Assembly (NCBI RefSeq): GCF_027587205.1
Contig: NZ_JAPDOD010000015.1
Location: forward strand, 1-64,000
Length of the DNA stretch: 64,000 nucleotides
Source of the DNA: Solirubrobacter ginsenosidimutans
GTDB lineage: Bacteria > Actinomycetota > Thermoleophilia > Solirubrobacterales > Solirubrobacteraceae
Direction of reading: 5' to 3'
Of the stretch, positions 52,238 through 61,747 are shown piece by piece. The position numbers and the translations under genes are program-made. The first letter of the stretch is position 1, and each line of letters starts with the position of its first letter. A model generated the notes under the pieces. That model saw only the letters and a list, made by a program, of their open reading frames with translations, searched no databases and was not told the origin of the DNA.

Positions 52238-54154
52238 CTAGGAGGCCGGATGAGCCGGGGACTCCGCGGAAGCTTCGACAACTGCCCGGCGACCCCCTGC
52301 AAGCTCTTCGACGGCGGCCGCCAGGCTGACCGCGTCGCCCTCGCCGACGAGCATCCCGATCTTGTCGAAGACATAGTCCACCCACGCCGGGTCGACGGCC
52401 GGCCGCGCGGCGCGCAGGATCTTCTTCGCCGCCGTCGTCTCAGGCCGCTCGTAGGCGTTGAAGAGCTCCTCGTGGAGCTTCTCGCCGTGACGCCTGCCGA
52501 CGATCTCGATCGCGATGTCGCGCCCGGGCTCCAAGCCCGAGAAGCTGATCATGTCCTGGGCCAGATCCATGATGCGGACGGGGTCGCCCATCTCGAGCGC
52601 GTAGACCTCGCCGCCCTGGGCGAGCGAGCCGGAGCGGATCACGAGCTGAACCGCTTCAGGGATCGTCATGAAGAAGCGCGTCATCTGCGGGTCGGTCACC
52701 GTGACCGGGCCGCCCTGCTGGATCTGGCGGCGGAAGATCGGGACGACCGAGCCCGAGGAACCGAGCACGTTGCCGAAGCGCACGGCACAGAACGCCGTCT
52801 TCTCATAGCTCGAGTCGGCGGCCTCGACCGCCCACTCGGCCAGCGCCTTGGACGCGCCCATGACCGTCGCCGGGGCGACCGCCTTGTCGGTCGAGACGAG
52901 GACGAACGCCCGGACGCCGTAGTCGCCCGCGACCGCGGTGAGCGCCCGGGTGGCCAGCGCGTTGTTGCGCACCGCCTCGATCGGGTTGTCCTCCATCAGC
53001 CCCACGTGCTTGTACGCGGCGGCGTGGAACACGACCTCGGGACGGAAGTCGGCGAAGACCTCGCGCATCCGCTCCTCGTCGCGCACGTCGGCCATCACGG
53101 CCTTCGTGAAGCCGATGTGGCGCTCACCGACGAGCTCGCGCTCGATCTCGAAGAGGTTCGCCTCGCCGTTGTCGACCAGGACGAGGACGCTGGGATTGAC
53201 CCGCGCGATCTGGCGGCAGAGCTCGGAGCCGATCGACCCGCCCGCGCCGGTGACGAGCACGCTCGAGCCGGTGAGATAGCCGCCGACGGACTCGATCTCC
53301 ATCCGCACGGGATCGCGGCCCAGGACGTCCTCGATGCGCACCTCGCGCAGCTGCCGGGCGAGCGCTCCGCCCGTCTGCAGCAGCTCGAAGACCGTGGGCA
53401 TGGTGCGCACGGTGATGTTCCGCGCGCGGCAAGCGCTGACGACCTTGGCGCGCAGGGCGCCGGGGGCGGACGGGATCGCGATCAGGACCTCGTCGGGCTC
53501 GACGTCCTCGAGCACCTCCGCCAGGTCGTCGGTGGTGCCGAGCACCATGCCCTTCTTCTTCGGGTCGTCGTCGATGAACCCGACCGGGCGGTAACCGAGC
53601 TCGGGACTCTTGCGCAGCTCGTGCAGCAACTGGTGGCCGCCGTCGCCGGCGCCGACGATCAGCACCGAGCGGGCGTCGCGCCGCGTGCGGAGATTGTTCA
53701 GGCCCTGCCCGTAGGCGAGGTGCACGAGAAAGCGCGTGCCGGTCAGCATCGCGCCCAGCAGCAGCCCGAAGAGCGTCAGGACGCCGGTCGGGATCGAGCG
53801 GGCGACGAACCCGGAGCCGGTGGAGATCAGCTGCGGCTGGACGACCGCGACATACCCGATGAGCGCGAGGACGGCGAGGAGCACGCCCTGCGCGATCTTG
53901 AGGTACTCGCGCTGCGACGAGTACCGCATCCAATGGCGGTACATGCCGACGCCGATGAAACACAGCAGCGACCCGACGATGGCGAACGCGATCGTCCGCC
54001 AGAACAGGTCCATGTACACGGTCGGGATGCCACCGTCGAACCTGAGCCGATAGGCCAGGTAGTAGGCGAGCGCGACCAGCCCCGCGTCCAGCGCCAGCTG
54101 CGGAAGCGCGTGGCGATGGATCGGAAAGGCCGCAGTGCGAAGCCGGCGGCGCAT
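52238..54154 (-). CDS. CapD/WbpM-type nucleotide-sugar 4,6-dehydratase, membrane form
   Basis: A 638-residue protein. Four or five N-terminal TM segments, a first Rossmann-like domain (VLIVGAGDGGHQLLHEL), then the SDR catalytic domain with VLVTGAGGSIGSELCRQIA, FHAAAYKHVGLMEDNP, LVSTDKAVAP and MGASKALAEW. Met in place of the usual SDR Tyr is normal for this family. It should make UDP-4-keto-6-deoxy-HexNAc, a precursor for polysaccharide sugars. TACACT lies 7 nt before the ATG, so it probably heads the leftward operon down to 46252. Confidence 0.92.
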   Translation of the reverse strand: MRRRLRTAAFPIHRHALPQLALDAGLVALAYYLAYRLRFDGGIPTVYMDLFWRTIAFAIVGSLLCFIGVGMYRHWMRYSSQREYLKIAQGVLLAVLALIGYVAVVQPQLISTGSGFVARSIPTGVLTLFGLLLGAMLTGTRFLVHLAYGQGLNNLRTRRDARSVLIVGAGDGGHQLLHELRKSPELGYRPVGFIDDDPKKKGMVLGTTDDLAEVLEDVEPDEVLIAIPSAPGALRAKVVSACRARNITVRTMPTVFELLQTGGALARQLREVRIEDVLGRDPVRMEIESVGGYLTGSSVLVTGAGGSIGSELCRQIARVNPSVLVLVDNGEANLFEIERELVGERHIGFTKAVMADVRDEERMREVFADFRPEVVFHAAAYKHVGLMEDNPIEAVRNNALATRALTAVAGDYGVRAFVLVSTDKAVAPATVMGASKALAEWAVEAADSSYEKTAFCAVRFGNVLGSSGSVVPIFRRQIQQGGPVTVTDPQMTRFFMTIPEAVQLVIRSGSLAQGGEVYALEMGDPVRIMDLAQDMISFSGLEPGRDIAIEIVGRRHGEKLHEELFNAYERPETTAAKKILRAARPAVDPAWVDYVFDKIGMLVGEGDAVSLAAAVEELAGGRRAVVEASAESPAHPAS

Positions 54155-54161
54155 CCGGGGC

Positions 54162-54167
54162 AGTGTA
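54162..54167 (-). promoter_or_regulatory. -10 element of the CapD-like operon
   Basis: TACACT on the minus strand, 7 nt before the ATG at 54154; TANNNT form, no Shine-Dalgarno. Confidence 0.4.
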
Positions 54168-54195
54168 TTGGGCTCGGCGGCGCGAAGACCCGCGC

Positions 54196-55194
54196 CTAAC
54201 GCGCCTTCACGAACAGATCCGTGAAGACTGCCGGGTCGCGGCGGACCCGTTCCGGCGCCGTTGCGCCGTTATCGCGGTGTTCGAGCACCACGTCGCCGGC
54301 GCTCATGAGCCGGTGCATCCGGCCGTCGGCGATCAGGCGCTCGTCGACCGCGCCGAGCTGTCCCTCGAACGTCGTCCAGACCGGCGTGCCGAGCGCGACC
54401 GCCTCGCGGTTCATCGTTCCCCCGCCGGAGATGACGAGGTCGGCGAACGCGATCAGCGACTGCGCGTCGATCGCCTGCTCGGGGACGATGAACCCGCCCT
54501 CGCGGGCGAGCTCGGCGCGCTGCTCGTCCGTGCGCGGGAGCACGACGACCTGCTCGCCCTTGAGCTTGTGCAGCACCTCGGTGAACACCGGCGCGTCGAA
54601 GCGGTGATAGAGCGAGACGGCAGGGGGCGTGCGCACCACGGCCAGCGGGCGCTCGCGCGTGAGCCCGAGCTCGCGCAGGACCGCCTCGTCGGGCTCGAAG
54701 TCCGCGAGGTAGTACTCCTCCTTGAGCCCCTCGTACGGGCGCAGCTTGGCGGGCGTCATGCCGTAGCGCGCGACCCGCTCCGGCGGGATGACGTCCGGCA
54801 GCACCACCCGGGTCGCCAGGTGGCCGTTGATCGTGTGCTGCACGCGGGCGAACTCGTAGTCGAAGGCGGTCGCGCTCGGGATCCGCAGCAGCTTGGCCGC
54901 GACCGAGATGTCGTTGGAGCCGTGGCCGAGCGCGACGTCGATCCTGCGGCCGCTCGCCCAGCGGGTGAGCGCGCCCGAGCGCTGGGCGAGCCCGAGCCCC
55001 TTGGCCGAGAGCCGGCCGCCGCGGTGGTGGCCGATCGCGGTGTGGTCGATCTGGAAGCGCTCGAGCAGGCCGAGCGTCTGCGCGAAGTCACGCGCCGTGA
55101 CCAGCACCTCGTCCCCGCGGGCGCGCAGCACGTCGATGACCGGCCGCATGACCAGGACGTGCGGCGAGTTGGTGAGGTCGATCCAGACGCGCAA
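54196..55194 (-). CDS. DUF354 glycosyltransferase-like protein
   Basis: A 332-residue protein of the DUF354 family, GT-B-like: begins MRVWIDLTNSPHVLVMRPVID and has ALGHGSNDISVAAKLLRIPS, GLKEEYYLADFEPD and ADLVISGGGTMNREAVALGTP, the donor-site-like region. TTG start at 55194 with TAGCCT 8 nt upstream. Members are found in archaeal and bacterial polysaccharide clusters; the exact activity is not established. Confidence 0.82.
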   Translation of the reverse strand: MRVWIDLTNSPHVLVMRPVIDVLRARGDEVLVTARDFAQTLGLLERFQIDHTAIGHHRGGRLSAKGLGLAQRSGALTRWASGRRIDVALGHGSNDISVAAKLLRIPSATAFDYEFARVQHTINGHLATRVVLPDVIPPERVARYGMTPAKLRPYEGLKEEYYLADFEPDEAVLRELGLTRERPLAVVRTPPAVSLYHRFDAPVFTEVLHKLKGEQVVVLPRTDEQRAELAREGGFIVPEQAIDAQSLIAFADLVISGGGTMNREAVALGTPVWTTFEGQLGAVDERLIADGRMHRLMSAGDVVLEHRDNGATAPERVRRDPAVFTDLFVKAR

Positions 55195-55202
55195 GGTGCA
55201 GC

Positions 55203-55208
55203 AGGCTA
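55203..55208 (-). promoter_or_regulatory. -10 element of DUF354 gene
   Basis: TAGCCT on the minus strand, 8 nt before the TTG at 55194; TANNNT form. Confidence 0.4.
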
Positions 55209-55248
55209 CTTAGGACAAGTTTTCCGGCGCGTCGTCGTTCGTGCGGAT

Positions 55249-56052
55249 ATGCGCAAGACCCTTCTCATCGGACTCGTCCTCGCCGCATCGCTCGGGGCCG
55301 CGTCCTCCGCCTCCGCCTGGGCCCCGGCCTCGACGGCCGCCGTGCACCCGGGCGTCATGACCTACACCGCCGGCGCCCAGTGCACGGCGAACTTCATCTA
55401 CACCGACGCGTCCGGCGCGGTGTACATCGGCCAGGCCGCCCACTGCTCCGGCACCGGCGGGCAGACCGACACCGACGGCTGCACGACCCAGAGCCTGCCC
55501 AACGGGACGCCGGTCGAGGTCACGGGCGCGTCCAAGCCCGGCACGCTCGTCTACAACTCGTGGACGGCGATGCAGGCCGCCGGCGAGACCGACGCCGACA
55601 CCTGCGCCTACAACGACATCGGGCTGATCAAGCTCGACCCGGCCGACTACGCCAAGGTCAACCCATCGGTCCCGACCCTCGGCGGCCCGACCGCGCTCGG
55701 CGAGACGACCGCGCAGCTCGACGACGTCTACACCTACGGCAACTCGTCGCTGCGCCAGGGCATCACGGTGCTCTCGCCCAAGCTCGGCAAGAGCCTCGGC
55801 GCCTCCGGCGGCGGCTGGACGCACCTCGTCTACACCGTCTCCCCCGGCATCCCGGGCGACTCGGGCTCGGGTTTCATGGACGCCCAGGGCCGCGCGTTCG
55901 GCGTCCTGAGCACGCTCCAGCTGGCGCCGGTCGTGCTCTCCAACGGCGTCTCCGATCTGCGCAAGATGCTCGCCTACATGCGCTCCCACGGCGGTCCGGA
56001 CGTCACCCTCGCCGCCGGCACCGAGAAGTTCACGGGGTCGATCATCGGTTGA
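55249..56052 (+). CDS. Secreted trypsin-like serine protease
   Basis: A 267-residue protein with a signal peptide (MRKTLLIGLVLAASLGAASS, cut near ASA-WAP). A chymotrypsin-fold catalytic triad is visible: H65 (GQAAHCSG), D123 (CAYNDIGLIKL) and S205 (GIPGDSGSGFM). Cys pairs flank the His loop and the Asp strand. There is no pro-domain of any length. Actinobacterial members of this type may be active proteases or ligand-binding; the intact triad favours activity. No Shine-Dalgarno was found. Confidence 0.85.
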   Translation: MRKTLLIGLVLAASLGAASSASAWAPASTAAVHPGVMTYTAGAQCTANFIYTDASGAVYIGQAAHCSGTGGQTDTDGCTTQSLPNGTPVEVTGASKPGTLVYNSWTAMQAAGETDADTCAYNDIGLIKLDPADYAKVNPSVPTLGGPTALGETTAQLDDVYTYGNSSLRQGITVLSPKLGKSLGASGGGWTHLVYTVSPGIPGDSGSGFMDAQGRAFGVLSTLQLAPVVLSNGVSDLRKMLAYMRSHGGPDVTLAAGTEKFTGSIIG

Positions 56053-56068
56053 TCGGTCAATTGCAGGC

Positions 56069-56098
56069 TTGACGGGCTCGCGGCGTGGGAAATATCTT
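56069..56098 (+). promoter_or_regulatory. Sigma-70-type promoter of the STAS gene
   Basis: TTGACG (56069-56074), 18-bp spacer, TATCTT (56093-56098). Predicted leader about 26 nt before the ATG at 56131. Confidence 0.5.
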
Positions 56099-56130
56099 CT
56101 GTACCGCGCCGCGCGTTCCCGGTCCAGCCC

Positions 56131-56601
56131 ATGTTCACCTCTCAATCCTTGCGTGCCGTAGCCAAGCCAGGCTCGCTGGCCTTCCGTGAGCACCGGCTGG
56201 ACGACGTCGTGCACCAGATCGAGGTGACCGGGGCGTTGAACGAGAGCGGGGAGCTGCGGCGCCGAGTGGAGTCCGCGCTGGACGGCGGCGTGCGCTGGCT
56301 GATCCTCGATCTCGCCGAGGCCTTCGACATCACCGACCCGGTGCTCGGCGCGCTCGTCGACGTCGCGGCGGCGCTGCGGGCGCGCAAGGGCGAGCTGATC
56401 GTCGCGGGCGCGACGCAGTCCGTCGCCCAGCGCCTCGCCGCCTACGACGTGGCCCACCGCCCGGCCGTCGCCGCCAACGTCGACCAGGCCGTGATGATCC
56501 TCAAGATGCTGCGGCCCAAGACGGATATCCGGCGCCCGCCGCAGCGTGCAAAGCAGCGGATTTCTTCACTGACTTTGCCGCGAATCGAACCACAGCCGTA
56601 A
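56131..56601 (+). CDS. STAS-domain protein, phosphorylation site missing
   Basis: A 156-residue protein with a STAS fold at about 25-130 (HQIEVTGALNESGELRRRVE ... WLILDLAEAFDITDPVLGALVD). In anti-sigma-factor antagonists the loop is D-S-S-G-L with a phosphorylated Ser; here it reads T-D-P-V-L. It therefore cannot be switched by that Ser and may be constitutive or bind something else. A ~30-residue basic tail follows. No cognate anti-sigma kinase gene is adjacent. Confidence 0.72.
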   Translation: MFTSQSLRAVAKPGSLAFREHRLDDVVHQIEVTGALNESGELRRRVESALDGGVRWLILDLAEAFDITDPVLGALVDVAAALRARKGELIVAGATQSVAQRLAAYDVAHRPAVAANVDQAVMILKMLRPKTDIRRPPQRAKQRISSLTLPRIEPQP

Positions 56602-56610
56602 CTTCGCGGC

Positions 56611-56616
56611 TACCGT
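56611..56616 (+). promoter_or_regulatory. -10 element of dedA-uppP-purM operon
   Basis: TACCGT, 8 nt before the GTG at 56625; TANNNT form, no Shine-Dalgarno. Confidence 0.4.
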
Positions 56617-56624
56617 AAAGCGCC

Positions 56625-57269
56625 GTGCTCTTCGGATCCATCACGGACCCGCTGGTCCAGTTCGCCGTCGATGTGATCGACAAGCTGGGCCTCGTCGGCG
56701 TCTTCCTGCTCATGGTCGGCGAGAGCGCCTGCCTGCCGATCCCCTCCGAGGGGACGATGCTGTTCGCCGGCTTCAACGTCGCCAACGGCGAGTACTCGCT
56801 GCTGACGGTCGTCACCGTCGGCGTCGTCGCGAACCTGATCGGTTCCTGGATCGCGTACGGGATCGGCTACTTCGGCCGCGTGGACCTGCTCGAGAAGCAC
56901 GGCCGCAAGGTGTTCATCAAGCCGCACCACCTGCACAAGGCCGACGACTGGTTCGAGCGCTACGGCGACGCCACCGTCTTCTTCTCGCGCATGCTCCCGA
57001 TCGTGCGGACGTTCATCTCGCTCCCCGCGGGCGTGGCGCGGATGCCGTTCCTGCGCTTCACGGTCTTCACGGTCCTCGGCTGCATCCCCTGGGTCTTCCT
57101 GATCGCGTTCATCGGCCAGCAGGCCGGCGACCGCTGGGAGGATTGGAAGGAGCACCTGCACTACGTCGATTACGTCGTCGTCGTGGCGATCGCGGTCTGC
57201 GTGGTGTGGCTGTTCGTGCGCTACCGCCGGCGGCGCGGGTCGGAACCCGCCGCCGTCGATGCCGCCTGA
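56625..57269 (+). CDS. DedA-family membrane protein
   Basis: A 214-residue protein with the SNARE-associated/DedA signature: GVFLLMVGESACLPIPSEG, a GIGYFGRVDLLEKHGRKV re-entrant region and FFSRMLPIVRTFISLPAGVARMPFLRF. Recent work assigns DedA proteins to undecaprenyl-phosphate or phospholipid translocation. The next gene, for UppP, overlaps by 11 bp, which fits a shared role in recycling undecaprenyl phosphate across the membrane. Confidence 0.9.
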   Translation: MLFGSITDPLVQFAVDVIDKLGLVGVFLLMVGESACLPIPSEGTMLFAGFNVANGEYSLLTVVTVGVVANLIGSWIAYGIGYFGRVDLLEKHGRKVFIKPHHLHKADDWFERYGDATVFFSRMLPIVRTFISLPAGVARMPFLRFTVFTVLGCIPWVFLIAFIGQQAGDRWEDWKEHLHYVDYVVVVAIAVCVVWLFVRYRRRRGSEPAAVDAA

Positions 57270-58025
57270 GTCGCTGCAAGTCGTCGCGCTCGGGCTGATC
57301 CAGGGCGCGACCGAGCTTCTGCCGGTCTCGTCCTCCGCCCACATCGCGGCGATCCCGCAACTGCTGGGCTGGTCGGTGGCGTCGTGGCCCGACGAACGCC
57401 GCAAAGAGCTGGAGGTCGCGCTGCACGCGGGAGCGTTGCTGGCGCTCTCGCCGTCGTTGTGGCGGGTGCGGCCGGACCTGCGGACGCTGGTGCTCTCGCT
57501 GGCCCCGCCGGTGATCGTGGGCTACGCACTGGAGAAGCCGATCGAGGCGCGCCTGGGCGGGCCGCGCGGGTTGGCGGCGGGGCTGCTCTTCGGCGCGGCG
57601 GCGCTGGCGACCGCCGATCGCGCGGGGGGTGCCACGTCTGACTCTCGCGGAGCGACACTTTCCCGGGGCACCCCCGGCCTCGCGCTCGGCGCGGCGCAGG
57701 CCTGCGCGCTCTTCCCCGGCGTGTCGCGGACCGGAGCGACGCTCGCCGCGGCGCGGGCGCTCGGCTACGACCGGGCCGGCGCCTCGCGGCTGAGCTTCGG
57801 CGTCGCCGGGCCCGTGCTCGCCGGCGCGACCGCACTCAAGGCCTGGCGGGGGCGCAGGGACGCGGACCTGCGGCTCGTGGCCACCGGCGCGGGCGCCGCG
57901 TTCGCCGGCACGGCCGTGGCACTCAAGCTCCTCGGCCTCGAGCGCCGGCGGCCACTGTGGCCGTACGCGGCGGAGCGGGTGGCGCTCGCGGGCGGCATCC
58001 TCGCCTTGCGCTACCGTCGAGCGCC

Positions 58026-58029
<4 letters not shown>
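57259..58029 (+). CDS. uppP: Undecaprenyl-diphosphate phosphatase
   Basis: A 256-residue BacA/UppP protein. The (E/Q)xxxE motif is in IQGATELLPVSSSAH (Q...E form) and the PGxSRSxxT motif reads PGVSRTGAT. About seven or eight TM segments. It removes a phosphate from undecaprenyl diphosphate to regenerate the carrier for peptidoglycan and for the polysaccharide locus. Coupled to dedA upstream and to purM downstream (GTGA). Confidence 0.92.
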
Positions 58030-59077
<1,048 letters not shown>

Positions 59078-59081
<4 letters not shown>

Positions 59082-59266
59082 TCGGTCTCGTCGGGCTCCG
59101 GGGGCGGGAGCTCAGACCCGGACTCGCCCCGCGGCGCGCCCTGCGCGCCCGGAACCTTGTCGTCGGCCTTCTTGCGCTCCCAGTCCTCGCGGGCCTCGGC
59201 AATGTCGTCGCCGACCTGCTCGGAGAGCTCCTGCAACTCGTCGGCCTGCTGTTCGTGCTCGGTCAC
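59078..59266 (-). CDS. Small acidic hypothetical protein
   Basis: A 62-residue, strongly acidic protein from GTG 59266 with a helical first half (EQQADELQELSEQVGDDIAE) and a Pro/Glu-rich tail. No family recognised. It follows the next small gene by 9 bp, and both are Glu-rich with similar composition, so they are likely co-expressed. Confidence 0.55.
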
Positions 59267-59275
59267 GGGCAGGGC

Positions 59276-59461
59276 CTACCCGTTTTCGTCCTCCGAGCGC
59301 GCACGCTCGGCCAGCTTCTCTCGCAGGTACTCGTGCTTATCGGCACGGCGCTCGTGGGTGCGCTCCTCGGGCGGCAAGTCCGCCTCGTCGGCCTGCTTGC
59401 GCTCGGCGAGCTCGCGCTGGACCTGCTCGAGCTGGAGCTCTTTGGTCTCGGGATCCGCCAT
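59276..59461 (-). CDS. Small charged helical hypothetical protein
   Basis: A 61-residue protein (MADPETKELQLEQVQRELAE...), almost entirely predicted helix, with alternating Glu/Arg/Lys clusters and no hydrophobic core, so possibly a coiled-coil or stress protein. Paired with the acidic gene downstream on the same strand. Function unknown. Confidence 0.55.
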   Translation of the reverse strand: MADPETKELQLEQVQRELAERKQADEADLPPEERTHERRADKHEYLREKLAERARSEDENG

Positions 59462-59496
59462 ACACGGAGGCTACCCCGCCGTGACGGGGCTCAGCC

Positions 59497-60651
59497 TCAG
59501 CGCCGCGTGCGCTTCTTGCTCCCGCCGGAGCGCTGGCGCGGTGGAGGCGCGGACGCCTTCGAGCGCTCGGCCATGATCCCGAGCAGGCGCTGGTCGAGTT
59601 GCTCGCGCAGCTCGGTCAGGTCGCGCTCCGGCGCCAGCTCGCCCAGCCGCATCAGCGCCTGATAGCGCATCGCCGCGTCCTGGACGACCGTGTAGACGTC
59701 GCGGTCGTGCTGGTTGTGGTAGCGCTCGCGGCCCTGATCGAAGTACCCGATCGGCTCGCCGGCGACGTACAGGACCGGGTGGCGCAGGGCGATCTGCATC
59801 GACGCCTGCCAGTCGGAGACGAACGGGTGGTGGCCGAACTCGAGGTTCGCGACGACGTCGCGATGCACCAGCAGGCCGACGGGCCCTCCGAGCCAGTTGC
59901 CCTGGACCGCGAAACGCTCCGCTGACTCGACCGGCTGCACGACCCGCGTCTCGGGCAACGAGCAGAACGGCACGACGACGCCGTCGGCCCGGCGCCAGTC
60001 GTACTGGAAGGAGATCAGCTTGATGTTCCCGTGCGCAGCGAGCGCGCGGTCCAGGATGCCGGCGGCGCCCGGCAGCAGCCCGTCGCCCGCGAACACCCAC
60101 TTCATCCACTCGGCGTCGGTGCGCTCGAGGAACGCGTTCGCCGCCCGGGCCCAGTTGTCGACGCGCCCGACCCGCTCGGTCTCGCGCACGACGTCGGCCC
60201 CGCGCTCGACCAGGATGTCCGCCGTCCCGTCGTCGGACGCGTTGTCGATGACGAGGTGCCGGAACCCCGGCTCGGGCTCGAACGTCTGCGCCCACGCCGC
60301 CTGGTTGAGGACCGGCGTAACCGCGACGTAGCGCGCGAACTGCTCGCGCAGCCGGTGCGGCGCCGAGGCGCCCGCCCCGAGCAGCCGGTCGCTTTCCGGC
60401 ACGTCGGCGGGCACGCTGCCCGTGTAGATGACGATGTCCGGCAGCCACGCCCAGCGTTCGACGATCCGCGGCGTCGAGCGGGCGAGGGCGACGAAGCGCT
60501 CGCCCGCCTCGGCCTCGGTCAGCGCTCCGGCCGTGACCGCCAGCTCCACGGGGTCGCCGTCGCGGATACTCCGCAGGTAGGCGGCGAGCGCGTCGAGACT
60601 GGCCTGCGGCGCGTCCCAGTCGAACTCGAGCCAGAGCTTGCGCTTGCTCAC
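59497..60651 (-). CDS. GT2-like glycosyltransferase with N-terminal extension
   Basis: About 384 residues from GTG 60651. A ~130-residue N-terminal region (WLEFDWDAPQASLDALAAYL) precedes a GT-A fold: FRHLVIDNASDDGTADIL, WARAANAFLERTDAEWMKWVFAGDGLL with a DxD-like AGDG, and GNWLGGPVGLLVHRDVV. A basic C-terminal tail (SGGSKKRTRR) follows. It is the last gene of a six-gene leftward operon and overlaps the nucleotidyltransferase gene by GTGA, so it probably uses that enzyme's product as donor. Confidence 0.75.
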   Translation of the reverse strand: MSKRKLWLEFDWDAPQASLDALAAYLRSIRDGDPVELAVTAGALTEAEAGERFVALARSTPRIVERWAWLPDIVIYTGSVPADVPESDRLLGAGASAPHRLREQFARYVAVTPVLNQAAWAQTFEPEPGFRHLVIDNASDDGTADILVERGADVVRETERVGRVDNWARAANAFLERTDAEWMKWVFAGDGLLPGAAGILDRALAAHGNIKLISFQYDWRRADGVVVPFCSLPETRVVQPVESAERFAVQGNWLGGPVGLLVHRDVVANLEFGHHPFVSDWQASMQIALRHPVLYVAGEPIGYFDQGRERYHNQHDRDVYTVVQDAAMRYQALMRLGELAPERDLTELREQLDQRLLGIMAERSKASAPPPRQRSGGSKKRTRR

Positions 60652-61415
60652 GACGACACCTGCTCCGCACCGGCGGCGCGCCGCGAGATCGGGAGCGAGA
60701 CGAACTGCTCGTAGTCGGCGGGGATGCCGAGCCCGTACATGCCGTCTCCGACGGAGCCGACGTTGTCGATCCCGATCCGCGCGCCCGCGGCGATCAGCTG
60801 GTTGTAGACCGGAGCGACGTAGAACTCGCCGTTGACGCGCTCGTCGGCCGCGATCATCGCCTTCGCGGCGCGGACGAAGTCGCCGCCGCGGGCGAAGGTG
60901 TAGATGCCGACGGTGGCCTCGTCGGAGATGACCACCTTCTCGACGACCTCGGTGACGCGGCCGTCGTCGCCCAGACGCACGAACGACCACTTCGGGTCGT
61001 CGGCCGTCATGGTCATGATCAGCCCGTCGAGGTCGTCACGCCGCAGCGCGGCGAGGTGGACGTCCATCGTGCGATCGACCCACTGGTCGCTGTTGGCGAT
61101 CACCAGCACGTCGTCGGGGTCGATGACTTCCTCGGCGAGCAGCACCGTGCACGCGGCCCCTTCGGTGATGCCGTCGACCGGCACGATCTCGCACCCGGGC
61201 GCGGCCTGGCGCAGGTCCGCCTCGAACGCGAACGTCCGCAGATGCTCGGCCTGGCAGAGGAAGACGAAGCGCGCCGGCTCGCTCGGGGCGAGGTTGCGCA
61301 CGACGACCTCGATCATCGGCACGCCGTGGATCGGGATCAGCGGTTTGGGCAACTCGTAGCCGGCGTCGGCGAAGCGGCTGCCGCGCCCGGCCATCGGAAT
61401 CACGATCGTCAGCAC
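60648..61415 (-). CDS. Nucleotidyltransferase (sugar-nucleotide pyrophosphorylase-like)
   Basis: A 255-residue NTP-transferase. The N-terminal signature MAGRGSRFADAGYELPKPLIPI (written here in part) contains the GxGxRF...PKPL motif that binds NTP and metal. IANSDQWVD supplies the DxD-like metal site and VNGEFYVAPVYNQLI the sugar-binding region. It should couple an NTP to a phosphorylated sugar or polyol. GTG start at 61415. It lies 5 bp downstream of the cupin gene. Confidence 0.82.
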   Translation of the reverse strand: MLTIVIPMAGRGSRFADAGYELPKPLIPIHGVPMIEVVVRNLAPSEPARFVFLCQAEHLRTFAFEADLRQAAPGCEIVPVDGITEGAACTVLLAEEVIDPDDVLVIANSDQWVDRTMDVHLAALRRDDLDGLIMTMTADDPKWSFVRLGDDGRVTEVVEKVVISDEATVGIYTFARGGDFVRAAKAMIAADERVNGEFYVAPVYNQLIAAGARIGIDNVGSVGDGMYGLGIPADYEQFVSLPISRRAAGAEQVSS

Positions 61416-61420
61416 GAAGG

Positions 61421-61747
61421 TCAGTCCTCCACGAGGTACTTGTCGCCGGCGACGGCCGGCAGCTTGACGGCCACGACGGTCGCGTCGGTCAGGGCAAGGA
61501 AGTCGCTCGGCTCGCCCGGACGCAGCTCGGCGATGTCGCCGGGCCCGAGCTCGACACCGTCCATCCGCACGCGGCCCGTGACCACGGCGGTCAGCTCGGT
61601 CGCGATCTTGTGCACGTGACGCTCCTCGCGCTCACCCGCGACGTAGGACTTCACGGCGACCTCGACCTCCGACGTGCGGTGGACGGCGGGCTCGAAGTCC
61701 CCGACGAACCAGCCGCGGACCATCCCGTCGAGCTTGTGGACGTTCAC
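61421..61747 (-). CDS. Small cupin-domain protein
   Basis: About 108 residues from GTG 61747: a single cupin barrel with EERHVHKIATELTAVVTGRVRMDG and GPGDIAELRPGEPSDFLALTDATV. Two His of the first cupin motif are present. It may be an isomerase/epimerase or sensor acting on the sugar intermediate of the operon. It overlaps the upstream nucleotidyltransferase-like gene (GTGA). Confidence 0.78.
   Translation of the reverse strand: MNVHKLDGMVRGWFVGDFEPAVHRTSEVEVAVKSYVAGEREERHVHKIATELTAVVTGRVRMDGVELGPGDIAELRPGEPSDFLALTDATVVAVKLPAVAGDKYLVED

Noticed and set aside
49715..54199. Plus-strand open frame of about 1494 codons
   Set aside because: It lies opposite the FlgD-like, LytR_C and CapD genes. 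The translation is low-complexity Arg/Ala/Asp-rich with no motif, so it is an antisense artefact of base composition.
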